NCBI RefSeq assembly: GCF_963678635.1 | Contig: NC_087066.1 | Span: 64,114,282 to 64,178,281, forward strand | Direction: 5' to 3' | Origin: Symsagittifera roscoffensis | Lineage: Eukaryota; Xenacoelomorpha; Acoela; Convolutidae | DNA length: 64,000 bases | Shown here: positions 55,614 to 64,000 of the stretch, piece by piece | How the letters are laid out: every line of letters starts with the position of its first letter | How positions within the stretch are numbered: the stretch's first letter is position 1 | Made by a program: the position numbers and the translations under genes | Notes under the pieces: generated by a model | Database searches by the model: none | What the model was told of the DNA's origin: nothing | Seen by the model: the letters and a program-made list of their open reading frames with translations, nothing else

Positions 55614-56490
55614 TTAGAGATTGCAAGTAGACTTTTTCGCCGGGCACCTCGCAATGTAGTCCGTTGTAAACCGACTCTGATCACATTTGAAACCTTTACG
55701 GTCCGGTCCACTGCGATCAATTCTTCTCAGTACTCCCCGTCTTCCACTGTGAAATGATCGTCGATAACTACCGCGGATTGCGCTTACTGGTTCCGTTTTT
55801 GTCTGAAGTGCCACCGCTGGCGCCGTAGCGAGCCGTTCACTGAAATCTTTGTAAGCTTTGGCGTATTTATGCCCTCGTTCATACGTGGCGTGTAGTGCGA
55901 TCCGGTAAACCCCATCTGGAGTTTTGGTAGATCGGCAGTGCTCCGTCGGCACCTCCTTGTTATACACAGTAAATACAACCAGTAGTATTGTGCGCTCCAG
56001 CGTTCCCAGATCGCATCATGCCCCGCCCGCTTAATACGGAATGAAACATTTCCACTGTCTCGCCGTCCCTCTGTTTTCTAGACAAAAATTGGAATGTTTC
56101 GAACGTTTCGTTCCTTTCTTTTTTGAAAACAGTCTCGAACTCGTCCAGTACTCTAGTATTTGCCAAGTATAGATGGGTCTTCTGATTGTGGAGTTCATCC
56201 TGCCCCCGATACCCCAAACAAAGATATAAATTATAAATAAGCGTTTGTTCCGCCTCCACGCGACTTTTACATTGCACATCCGCCGGCAGCACCGCAGTTT
56301 GAATTGTTGTCAACGTCCGATCGAAATAGAAAGCCGTTGGGTTGAATCCATGCTTTGCCATTACCCCCCAGATAAAACGAGTGATCCGGTGCTCCCATAG
56401 TATTGGTACCTCCATGCACTTAATCGGCCAATACGTCGTAATTCCGATTGTTTTTTCCCGTCCCCGCGCCTTATCCTGCTGTTTGCGCCA
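55614..56490 (-). pseudogene. TE-3 gag remnant (capsid and nucleocapsid)
   Basis: The capsid part (56490-55960) includes NPTAFYFDRTLTTIQTAVLP, TLIYNLYLCLGYRGQDELHN and ERNETFETFQFLSRKQRDGE followed by TVEMFHSVL, a typical Gypsy gag series. After a frame change the nucleocapsid part (about 55700-55614) reads KGFKCDQSRFTTDYIARCPA, a worn CCHC knuckle. TGGCGC at 56490-56485 on the minus strand marks the primer site. Confidence 0.7.
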
Positions 56491-57020
56491 TATGAAAAAC
56501 AAATAATCGGTGCTTTAATTCTGAATAAATAGATCTCCAACTGCAAATGAAATCATATTAATTCAACTGTTTTAGATAACGAACACTCTCGATATTGAAC
56601 TGGCAGATACTAAACTAAACAAAGCCAAGATCACAGACAGCACTGATGGCGCCAATAATCAAACTCAACAAACTCAAATTTATTCATTATATGAAATTTA
56701 AAAATAGGACATTCCCTCTAGCTTACTAATTTCAAATTATAATTTAAAATTACACAAAACAGAATTCCAATTGAGTTTTAGACCAGTGGTCAACCCTTTC
56801 CCTGGGCATAGAGTTTTACAGTTTTAGTTTAACTTTTTCTCCGGTATCCGATGAGACGTCCGAACTTAAGTTGGTACCCCTTGATTGTGCAACACCCCTT
56901 CTTTCTCCCCTCCTTGAAAATATTTCTTCACTCCCCCGATTTTCAACTCCGCCGTTCACTTTCTGGAATTTTCGTCCGAAGCTTACCTAGTCTTTTCGCG
57001 CGACCCCGTTTCGTCCGAAG
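56491..57020 (-). repeat. TE-3 5' LTR
   Basis: Homologous to 49456-49982 from TATGAAAAAC (56491) to about CGCGACCCCGTTTCGTCC (57016). The outer end is not defined. It contains a short direct repeat, GTCCGAAGCTTACCTAGTCT, at 56973 and 57014. Confidence 0.65.
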
Positions 57021-57039
57021 CTTACCTAGTCTTTTCTTC

Positions 57040-57290
57040 CAAAAAAAACTATGCTCATTCAGCTCTTTTTTCTAAGACTTGGGCTAATTTAGCTTCTTCT
57101 GAAACAAATTGGGCTCTTACATCTCCCTATGCTAAATATTGCTCTTATTCAATTCCTTTTAAAAAAAAATGTTGTCATTCAGCCGCATACTGAGAAATTG
57201 GGGGCCAAAAAAAGGGCTCCTTTTGCTAAAATTTAGGACTCATTCAGCTCGTTTTTCTTTTATAAAAATTGGTTATTCAGCATCCTCGAT
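57040..57290 (+). repeat. degenerate repeat with CTCATTCAGCTC words
   Basis: CTCATTCAGCTCTTTTTTCT-like units recur about every 40-60 bp with GGGCT and AAATTGGG spacers. No coding meaning. Confidence 0.45.
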
Positions 57291-57744
57291 AACCTAAATC
57301 TTGTCGGCTTTTAATATTTTTATGTAGCACCATATAGAAATCCAAACGAAACGTTTAATTTAGAACTCAATGAAAAACACTCCATTTATGGTGCTATTTT
57401 GAAAGAATTTGCCGAATGGTGCTTATGTCATTCTGTTCGCATTATGAAGAAAAGTTTCAAAGTTTTAGAGTATAATCGCACAGTAATGTAACACCTCCTA
57501 CAAACTTTGTACTGCAAGAGGCTGAGTTCTGAAGAATGAAATACTGAAACTCTGCATTATAGAGCTTGTGAGCCGTGGCCCGAATTTTGCCGGTAGCTTC
57601 TCAGTTTCTAAGAAAAATCAGGGATCTTGTTAACTATCCCCTACCCTGTGGTGCCTAGTAGTGAATTGCCACCAATACAAAATTAATTCATTGGTTAAAC
57701 AAATGTGTATTTTTCACATGAAACGAATGACTCCCCACCCCACT
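57291..57744. other. non-coding sequence
   Basis: No recognised gene or repeat. Confidence 0.4.
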
Positions 57745-57945
57745 CATTACGAGGCCAAACTGTGCACTGGGTAGGCGCAAAATTTTGTGTCTGTATGTTC
57801 CTGGAATCCAGAGACAAGCCTTTTAACATGTTAAAATTTTGTCGGAACAACCAAAGGAAATGAAAGAACAAAAAAAGAACAAATGGAGCGTCCATGTTGC
57901 GATATCCGCTTACAATTCACAAAATGCGGAGTTGGACTTGCAATG
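57745..57945. mobile_element. MITE, CATTACGAGGCC family, copy 3
   Basis: The left end CATTACGAGGCCAAACTG is intact. The right end is worn (GGAGTTGGACTTGCAATG). Confidence 0.65.
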
Positions 57946-58289
57946 CTTTGCTTTCGCAAAATAGATAAAAATCAACGATATCCAAAACCAGAATCCAAAA
58001 TTTGGTGATTTATTATTTCTATACTTCTTCTTTTTGTATCTCAAAAGATAGCTGAGGGGGCCTTCACCTGGGCTTTTACAGTACTACATTTTTGATAAAC
58101 TTATAACCGTGATTTGCTGTTTGACATCAGACCGAGTTAATAATAACCAAGTTTTTATAAATCACACTGGGTTTAATGAATTTCAAGTATAACAGTTTTA
58201 TAATAAGTTTGAATATCTTATTGGAAAGGTTCATTTACAACATGTTTCTTTATCAATGTAAACGTTTTCTATTGTGAAAGTTTTTCAAA

Positions 58290-59100
58290 GCGACAGACGA
58301 CAATTCGTCGCAAGCGACAATTGGTCGCAAGCGATAACTCGCAGATATTTTCAAATGCGACAGTTCGCACCAAGCGTCAATTCTTAGCAAGCGACACTTA
58401 GCACCACAAATAAATGCTAATTCGGGATTGAAAAATGATGCGATTTGAGCAAAATCTTTTTCGCTGGTTTTAAATGAGTTAAAATTCAGATAGCGAACAA
58501 AATATTCTGTTTAGCACCAGTTATGAATTGAATACGAAATTGAAATGAATTAACAGTAAAAGTGAGAGTAATTAAACGATAGTAGCATCCAAAACTGATA
58601 AGATATCGGACGAAACCTTGGAAAGTTTGGAAAGCAACACAGTCTGGCATGCAGATGGGGCCTTGAAAATTTGTCGCGAGTTACCTATCAAAATTTTACC
58701 ATGCTGTGGTTAACGATCAAACTGTTCCATTAGTTTTGCTTTTCTTCAAAAAAAGTAAAGAGCGATACATCGGGGCCTGCAGACAAGTGAAAGAAATGAT
58801 CCAGGACTTGAGCCATGTCAGATTGTCGCAGGTTTCAGAAAACAGAAAATCAACAATTCGTCCGAGGAATGGCATAGGGTCTTCCAGATGGGATGGGATG
58901 TGCTCACCCTACCCTGAACATATTTATTCATTTCCTTCGGAGAAAAAAATTCTGTCGGAGAACAAAATGGCTCAAATATTTACCGCTACTAATTGTCGCA
59001 TGTTACGAGTCGTCACGTGCTGCGAATTGTAGCTTTTCACAAAAGCAACGAATAGTCGCTGTCGACGGATTGTCGCCATGCTTTTTCAGACGTTGTTTTT
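58290..59100 (+). mobile_element. Mutator-like (MULE) DNA transposon remnant
   Basis: Long inverted ends are made of reiterated GCGACAATTCGTCGC-like words, left at about 58290-58400 (GCGACAGACGACAATTCGTC) and inverted on the right at about 58990-59085 (AATAGTCGCTGTCGACGG, GGATTGTCGCC). Between them the plus strand reads TVWHADGALKICRELPIK and, after a frame slip in an A/T run, FYHAVVNDQTVPLVLLFFKK, then ERYIGACRQVKEMI. This is the W-x-x-D-G-T/A-F/L-K ... V-P-L-V pattern of the MULE transposase core. The rest of the transposase is missing, so it is deleted and inactive. Confidence 0.62.
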
Positions 59101-59618
59101 TTTATGAATTCACAAAAAGAAATACAAAATGACAATTTGTATATGAGTTTGAATTTTTCACCTCATCAGTAGTACTTTTTTCACAGAAACAATTAAACAA
59201 AGATCAAAAATAAAAAGATAGATCAACCCGTGACTCAAAATTTTAATCAAACAAACCATTCATTATCGCATGCCTTTCTTTGCAGAATAAAGGTCACAAA
59301 CTCAAACCAATTTTGCAAATTGTCTTATTTGTTCTTTTTAGAACTCTTGGGCTAATCCTTGGTGGAGTAAAAACTCAAACAAGCAGCTAACTGCTTTGCA
59401 GTTTTTGATGATGAATTAGTTTCTTAGGATGGATGCTGTGTTTTTGACAACTGGCGTTTTTCTAACTAATCGGAAGCTCGGCAAAACGTGCACAGATTTC
59501 AGTTTAAAAAAATTTTTGAAAAAGACTCTTCAAAAAATCATCTCGGTTTCTATAAAAGTGATTTAAAGCCGTTCACAATCCTTGAGTTTTCCATAATAAT
59601 AATCCGTCTTTTGCCTAC
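59101..59618. other. non-coding sequence downstream of the CUB exons
   Basis: AT-rich, no recognised feature apart from a possible last-exon extension (see next feature). Confidence 0.35.
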
Positions 59619-59781
59619 CAAATAAATCCGAGTGTCCGTTGATGTCCAGATATGAAACAGCTAATTTGAAGTTGGTGTGCATGTTATAGTAGTAGCCAGA
59701 TGTAAATTCCACAAAACCAGATCTGTATGTGAAAACGAATGGAACGGATGACTCACTACCAGAGGTCAACATAGTCCACTT
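59619..59781 (-). CDS. CUB-type gene, exon with the end of a beta domain
   Basis: On the minus strand the acceptor GTTTTGTTAG precedes KWTMLTSGSESSVPFVFTYR, SGFVEFTSGYYYNMHTNFKL and AVSYLDINGHSDLF. It ends at TTTG|GTAGGC in phase 1. If that donor is not used, the frame runs on to a TAA at 59563, making a terminal exon ending in KDCERL. The alternation of hydrophobic residues and the place after CUB-like exons suggest the end of a CUB or related beta-sandwich domain. Confidence 0.55.
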
Positions 59782-59804
59782 CTAACAAAACACAAATGAA
59801 TGTT

Positions 59805-60023
59805 TCAAAGATCAAGCCACAACTGAAATTCATCATTGATTAGCATATTAGATCGTTGATGCGAATCAGTGAGTTCGCAATTCCCTAACCAAACATGCAC
59901 CGCAGGTGAATTCGTTAAATAAAACTTTAGTTTTTGCGCGTTTTCGAACCAAAAATCCAAAACCACCCCCTTCACCATGAAATAATCACCCCTCAAAAAA
60001 TCCCCCCAGTAAGAAATCACAGC
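59805..60023 (-). CDS. CUB-type gene, candidate exon (C-terminal half of domain)
   Basis: The minus strand is open with AVISYWGDFLRGDYFMVKGV, VLDFWFENAQKLKFYLTN and VHVWLGNCELTD. The upstream border is uncertain. The only AG available is CATTTGAG|GCT at 60024, with a poor pyrimidine tract. Alternatively the sequence is continuous with the exon above through a one-base frameshift. The downstream donor is not clear; the frame ends at a stop at 59805. Confidence 0.42.
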   Translation of the reverse strand, partial: AVISYWGDFLRGDYFMVKGVVLDFWFENAQKLKFYLTNSPAVHVWLGNCELTDSHQRSNMLINDEFQLWLDL

Positions 60024-60169
60024 CTCAAATGTTCCGACCACAAAGTTCCGTTTAGTTGTAGCCCATTTTCACGTTGTTTTAATGTTGTTAACCAAATGTT
60101 TTGAAATAAATTGGCGTGAAACGTAATTGTTTCATTAATGAGAAAAGGCCATATATGAACCAAACACAC

Positions 60170-60385
60170 CACGACATTCTGCTGTCCGTCGCCAATCACA
60201 ATCGTATCAATCTCCTGCTCTTCCAGTATTTCAGAGGCCACGCCCAAATCCATCTGCACCATCTGCAGAACGGGGAACAGGGTGGGGTTGTTGGAATCGG
60301 GGGAGATGGTCCATCTGCAGGACAGACCAGTCGGGTAGATGTGGGGGAAGTTGTAGCTCAGAAGGTCACCGGCAGACGACACAGT
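60170..60385 (-). CDS. CUB domain exon (N-terminal half)
   Basis: On the minus strand a strong acceptor (CTTTCTCTTCTAG) precedes VSSAGDLLSYNFPHIYPTG, LSCRWTISPDSNNP, then VLQMVQMDLGVASEILEEQE and IDTIVIGDGQQN. This is the classic CUB pattern: S/G-x-L-x-S-x-N/Y-F-P-x-x-Y-P, C-x-W-x-I, a hydrophobic V-x-x-M-D-L and D-x-x-x-I-x-D-G. CUB domains are extracellular beta-sandwich modules in developmental and protease-associated proteins. I place the end at GTG|GTGTGT (60170, phase 0), but the frame stays open to 60017, with ITFHANLFQNIWLTTL reading like domain sequence. Confidence 0.68.
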
Positions 60386-60783
60386 CTAGAAGAGAAAGAT
60401 GGTTTCTTCTAAATTTAAAATACTTTCTTCTGAAAAGGAGACTTTATATCACTGGGAAAAGAAACATTTTTAAGGCCTGGTTTGAAGCTCGTCAGTCCGC
60501 AAAACGACAAAATTGCAATATTTTATCAGCTTACTGCAAAAATAAGGCAAAAGGAAAATCACTTTTTTGCTTGCTTCCTGACGACTATCAAACGATGGTA
60601 GGTAGCTGTTTCGACCAAGTAAGGCAAGGACAAAACAAAAATTGAAAGCAAAGTACTATTGACTTCATGATCTTAGAAAAAAATATTATTTGAAGAATGA
60701 TTTTAAACTCTTTACTCTAAAATTTTTATAGAAAGCAAAACTTTGAACGGATTTACTCGTTTTCGAAATTTTTTTGAAACTCT
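60386..60783 (-). other. intron of the minus-strand gene, no recognised feature
   Basis: AT-rich, no supportable exon. Confidence 0.4.
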
Positions 60784-60986
60784 CATTACGAGGCCAAAAT
60801 GTGCACTGGATAGGCGCACAGTTTTGTGTCTGCATGATGCTGGATTGCAGAGACAAGTCTTTAAACATGGTTAAAATTTTGTCGGAACGATCAAAGGAAA
60901 GTAAAGAACGAAAGAAGAACAAAGGGAGCGTCCTTGTTGCGGAATCCGCTTACAATGCACAAAATGCACAGTTTGGCCTCGTAATG
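60784..60986. mobile_element. MITE, CATTACGAGGCC family, copy 4 (203 bp)
   Basis: The best-preserved ends of the family: CATTACGAGGCCAAAATGTG and, inverted, CACAGTTTGGCCTCGTAATG. Interior as in the other copies. It lies in the intron between CUB exons. Confidence 0.78.
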
Positions 60987-61284
60987 CTGAAAATCATCCT
61001 TTGATGTTTAATAATAAACAGTAAACTAGAGCTTACGATTCCATTTGTCATATCACATGCTTTGTTTTGAGCTATGTTCTCATACGGAGGACACAGGGCT
61101 AAAACACAAAAAAAAAAAACACGAATAGAAATTTTGGTATAATTATCATGGACAAGCTTTTCGTCTGACTAAAAAACGTAAATTTGTCTTGAATAGTGCG
61201 GTAGGTTTACATTGCCATAAAGTCATAGAAAAACTCAAAACCGACTGAAACAAAAGAAATAATAACAAATCTTATATATTGCCG

Positions 61285-61800
61285 CAGGGGCGGATCTAGG
61301 ATTTTCTCGAGGAGGCGGATTATCAAAATTTTTTTGAAAGTTTCGACGACCTTTTTTAGGTAGACCAAAGTCAATTTCTGCGCTCTCTCAAGGAATTAAA
61401 AAGAACCTGTTTCGGTCAATTTTTGCACCGCAGGCAAAATTCTGAAAAACAAGCCAAAAATGAGTTTTTTTTGGCGCGCACTCCATCCTTAAAATTAGTA
61501 TACATTGGGTTGGTCGGCCACAAAATGGACTTTCTTATAAAGTACAAAAGGGTATGACAAATAAAACCCCCCTTCCCCCTCCCCGGCTTCGACTTTTTTT
61601 TCGACGTTTTTTTTCTAAGCTCTCCTAAATCACAATAAAGACTTGTGATCACGTATTTGAAGCAATTTTTGAAATTTTTTTTAATATATTTTAGTTAATT
61701 GGAAAAAAAAAACATATTTTTCAACCCCCCTCTCAAATATAGTATATATTGGGTCCATAGGTGACTTCAGATCATTTTTGGGGTCGGTTATCGGCTATTA
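61285..61800. mobile_element. hAT-like MITE fragments, family A
   Basis: Begins CAGGGGCGGATCTAGG. The interior matches the copy at 7318 (CGACGACCTTTTTTAGGT, GGCGCGCACTCC, TTAGTATACATTGGG). A second, partly overlapping run of the same words follows from about 61590 (TTCGACG, CTAAGCTCTCC, AGTATATATTGGGTCCATAG). No right terminal repeat is seen. Confidence 0.62.
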
Positions 61801-61919
61801 AAAATAAAGTTAAAGGTAAATTGTCTTAGTTTTTCCCAGTTTTTATAGATTTAAGTTTTGCGGATCAACATGGGTTATTCAGTTTGATAAACTAAATTTC
61901 AAAACTGTTTCTATCACAA

Positions 61920-63200
61920 ATAACTTTTATGAATCGTTGATTCAATGAAGATCCAATGTTTGTGAGTAATGTGCCGCAAATTAGTAAGACTCAATGTTTC
62001 ATTAAAATAACCTTAACCAATATTTAATATAACAAAAAACTTTATTTTAACAAAAAACCGCCTCTTTATTAGCATGGATATCCAATGAATAACCAATGTT
62101 TATGTGTTTTGAAACAGAATTTAGCAAGAATCTATGTTTCATATAAAAATACTCCGGGTTGAAGTCCATACAAAAAGTTGCTTGCCATACAGTTTTTTTT
62201 ACGCTTGTCATACCCTTTTCTTCTACGAAGATTGCATGATCAGCATTTTTGGCGAGCATGAGAGTTACATTAGAGCAACTTTATCTTCATAACAAACTTT
62301 TTGAACAACAACATGCTAACCTTTTTTTTCATGTATGAAAATGGCATGATATCCATTTTTTCATAGAAAGAAAAAGAAGTTTGAAAAAAAAGTTTTTGAT
62401 TCCTTATTTGATTGCAAACTTGCTTCGGTGCTCAGATACACATTTTACGAATCGGTAAGTTGCATGCAAAAATTGACATTTATGTCCATAACGTAGTCCA
62501 GGTAGAGTTGCTTACCCCAAAAATCCAAAAACCACAAGCAAATAATTTTTTAGTGTTCATGTGCGAAGACAATCATAAGCAAAAAAAATCAGCTGTCTTT
62601 TATCACCCAATAAAATTTTCAAAGTATAAAATTCCGAGCCGTATACAAAAAGTTTTGTTTTCGGCACATAATTCTGAGTGATAATGTTAGCATTAACATA
62701 CATGGCTGTTATCAAGAGCTGCACAGTTTCTGCGTGGTAACTGCCAGTTTCACTCTGGATTTTTTTATGATAGAAAATCTTTGGTTAGTATGTTTCGGAT
62801 GAAACACAAAGTTTCAATACAGTTTTTTTTGTTTTTAATTTATCGAAAAAGTGTTTGTTATGTAATATTTCATAGCATTGAAAAAATGCTATAGTTTGTT
62901 ATTTTCATGGATTTTTTCTGATAATAAAGGAGGCAAAAAGCCTGTTATTTAGTTCCAGAATAAGGCAAAAAATACTTATAATAAAATTTCATAGCACAAG
63001 AAAAATGTTTAATTTGCTCTTTTCGCACAATTTTTTCAGTCCATGAAATTTTATGAAACTGCATGGTAAGCTTTTTGTCAACCCGGGCGTAATCAATATT
63101 TTTTAATAAAAAACATAGTTTAATGAAACAATGTTATAGTTTAGCAGCATGAATATTCAACGAATATCCAATGTCTGTGTGTAATGAACCTGAATTGAGT
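61920..63200. repeat. dispersed short repeats with TCCAATGTxTGTG words
   Basis: Blocks such as GATCCAATGTTTGTGAGTAA (61951), CCAATGTTTATGTGTTTTGA (62092) and TCCAATGTCTGTGTGTAATG (63168), each followed by a GAATT(T/G)AG-like or AATTAGTAAGA-like stretch, recur in the same orientation. Function and family unknown. Confidence 0.4.
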
Positions 63201-63886
63201 TCTCAAGTTTGAACTAGTCATTGCGTGTACTGACCTAGCGTAGACTAAAAGGCAGTTGGGACGGAATTGGTTAGCTTACGGAAGGAAGACCGAGCATTCA
63301 GGGATTTGTCCTCACACGAGCAGCATAAAAAAATCTCAGATTTGGCACTGCATGTAAAGCGGAAAAAATCAAAAAGTTCAAAAAGTAACTATCATTTTAT
63401 ATTATAACCTGTTTGAATATTTTATTTTGACAAACACTTTTTGCCCACTTGAACAATTCAATTTATTGAGCATTTGAACAATTCAATTGATTGACCACCT
63501 GAATAATTAAAGAATTTGTGTTGATAGGAGCAGTGATAATATTTAAAATATGCTGCTTATTATTCGACCTTTCATATAAAGAATGTTGCAACCACTCGAA
63601 GAAGTCCCTCAATAATTCGCTCCAGGGCCACCCAAAGGGACTGCTGTTGTTTTAAGAAATTCATCTTTTTGATTGACGGCGTCAATATATAGTAATTTTG
63701 AGGAGGAAGTGCTCGTCAATTTTAAAAATTATTTTTTTTTGTTTCTTTTTTTCGGCCAAACCTTTCCAAAAATGCCTAAGATTTCGTTTTTTGTCGTTTT
63801 GTTTTTGATAAATTCCCTCTCGAGAGTACTCCTCAGTGTGAATTAAAATCTGGCTGATACACCTGTTTAAAACTTGTCATACTCAC
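63201..63886 (-). other. intron of the minus-strand gene, no recognised feature
   Basis: No supportable feature. Confidence 0.4.
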
Positions 63887-64000
63887 CCTCGTCGTCAGTA
63901 GCGAAGAACTCTGTGTACAAACCAGAGTATCCACCCTTCTCTCCTGGTCCACTTACTAACTCTAAATTCAGATAAAAGTCCTGATCTGCACCGAAGTTGG
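63887..64000 (-). CDS. CUB-type gene, partial exon at the window edge
   Basis: The minus strand reads NFGADQDFYLNLELVSGPGE, KGGYSGLYTEFFATDDEG, then a perfect donor GTGAGT (63886-63881), phase 1. The Y-x-L-x-L-E-x-x-S-G pattern followed by a G-Y-S/F-x-x-x-Y stretch suits the last strands of a CUB domain. The exon continues beyond the window. By strand and style it belongs with the exons at 59619-60385, about 3.5 kb downstream. Confidence 0.62.

Larger units (their letters stand above)
49456..57020 (-). mobile_element. TE-3: degraded Ty3/Gypsy-like retrotransposon on the minus strand
   Basis: LTRs of about 0.5 kb at 49456-49982 and 56491-57020 share long stretches such as GACCAGTGGTCAACCCT and GGGCATAGAGTTTTACAG. 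Between them, on the minus strand, are gag with capsid and nucleocapsid, protease region, RT, RNase H and integrase in Gypsy order, all broken. About 1.54 kb of the integrase part is duplicated in tandem. The LTRs differ often, so the element is older than TE-1. Confidence 0.82.

Noticed and set aside
58706-59132. Stand-alone plus-strand genes of 108 and 79 codons
   Set aside because: The first is the tail of a broken MULE transposase fragment running into the inverted terminal repeat. The second overlaps it in another frame.
60116-60412. A 98-codon plus-strand frame
   Set aside because: Antisense to the CUB exon. The minus strand has the domain pattern and the splice sites.
1-64000. A single new defence or mobile gene system
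   Set aside because: I found no gene cluster that would support such a claim. The most unusual signals are the duplicated exon cassette, the satellite within a MITE and the RING-like remnants, listed separately.

Overview
The window looks like AT-rich nuclear DNA from an invertebrate animal; the species cannot be named from sequence alone. Reasons: split genes with GT..AG introns, extracellular-type domains (fibronectin type III, CUB, fibronectin type II-like), a tRNA-derived SINE, Ty3/Gypsy-like LTR retrotransposons, hAT-like MITEs, a Mutator-like element and a long satellite. I see no operons, ribosome binding sites, rRNA genes or intact tRNA genes. Exon limits come from splice consensus, phase and domain logic, with no transcript support.

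Gene 1 (+ strand, 1278 to 41950) is a chain of FN3 exons. Splice phases fit from exon to exon: 1278-1396, 7982-8317, 16238-16407, 20801-20942, 21310-21407, 23088-23277, 32610-32777, 34116-34385, 34483-34580. The last three exons (a, b, c) lie in a segment of about 5.5 kb that is repeated in tandem (32.1-37.6 kb and 37.6-45 kb), giving a second set at 38154, 41486 and 41853. The second copy holds a further tandem duplication of about 1.5 kb with a truncated exon b. Using both sets in full would break the frame. The 5' end, the 3' end and any membrane or catalytic part lie outside the window or are missing.

Gene 2 (- strand, 63887-64000, about 59619-60385 and 48467-48637) encodes CUB-like and FN2-like extracellular modules. 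A possible further minus-strand exon of the same style lies at 3557-3695, inside a gene 1 intron.

Most remaining sequence is mobile or repetitive. TE-1 (9088-16186, +) is a nearly complete but inactivated Gypsy element with paired 276-bp LTRs. TE-2 (24430-30920, -) is an older Gypsy element with a 630-bp piece of reverse transcriptase present three times. TE-3 (49456-57020, -) is a third Gypsy element whose integrase region is duplicated over about 1.54 kb. All three share TGGCGC just inside the 5' LTR. Other families are hAT-like MITEs starting CAGGGGCGG, a separate hAT-like MITE inside the duplicated segment, a 200-bp MITE starting CATTACGAGGCC, a 940-bp element ending in CCCGCATCCA, a long hairpin, a Mutator-like element whose ends are built of GCGACAATTCGTC repeats, and a 29-bp satellite that seems to have grown inside a MITE. 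A 200-bp N gap (47867-48066) interrupts the satellite. Order and orientation beyond it are uncertain.

Between 3.7 and 7.2 kb, on the minus strand, are three decayed copies of a small cysteine-rich, RING-like gene family that I cannot assign.
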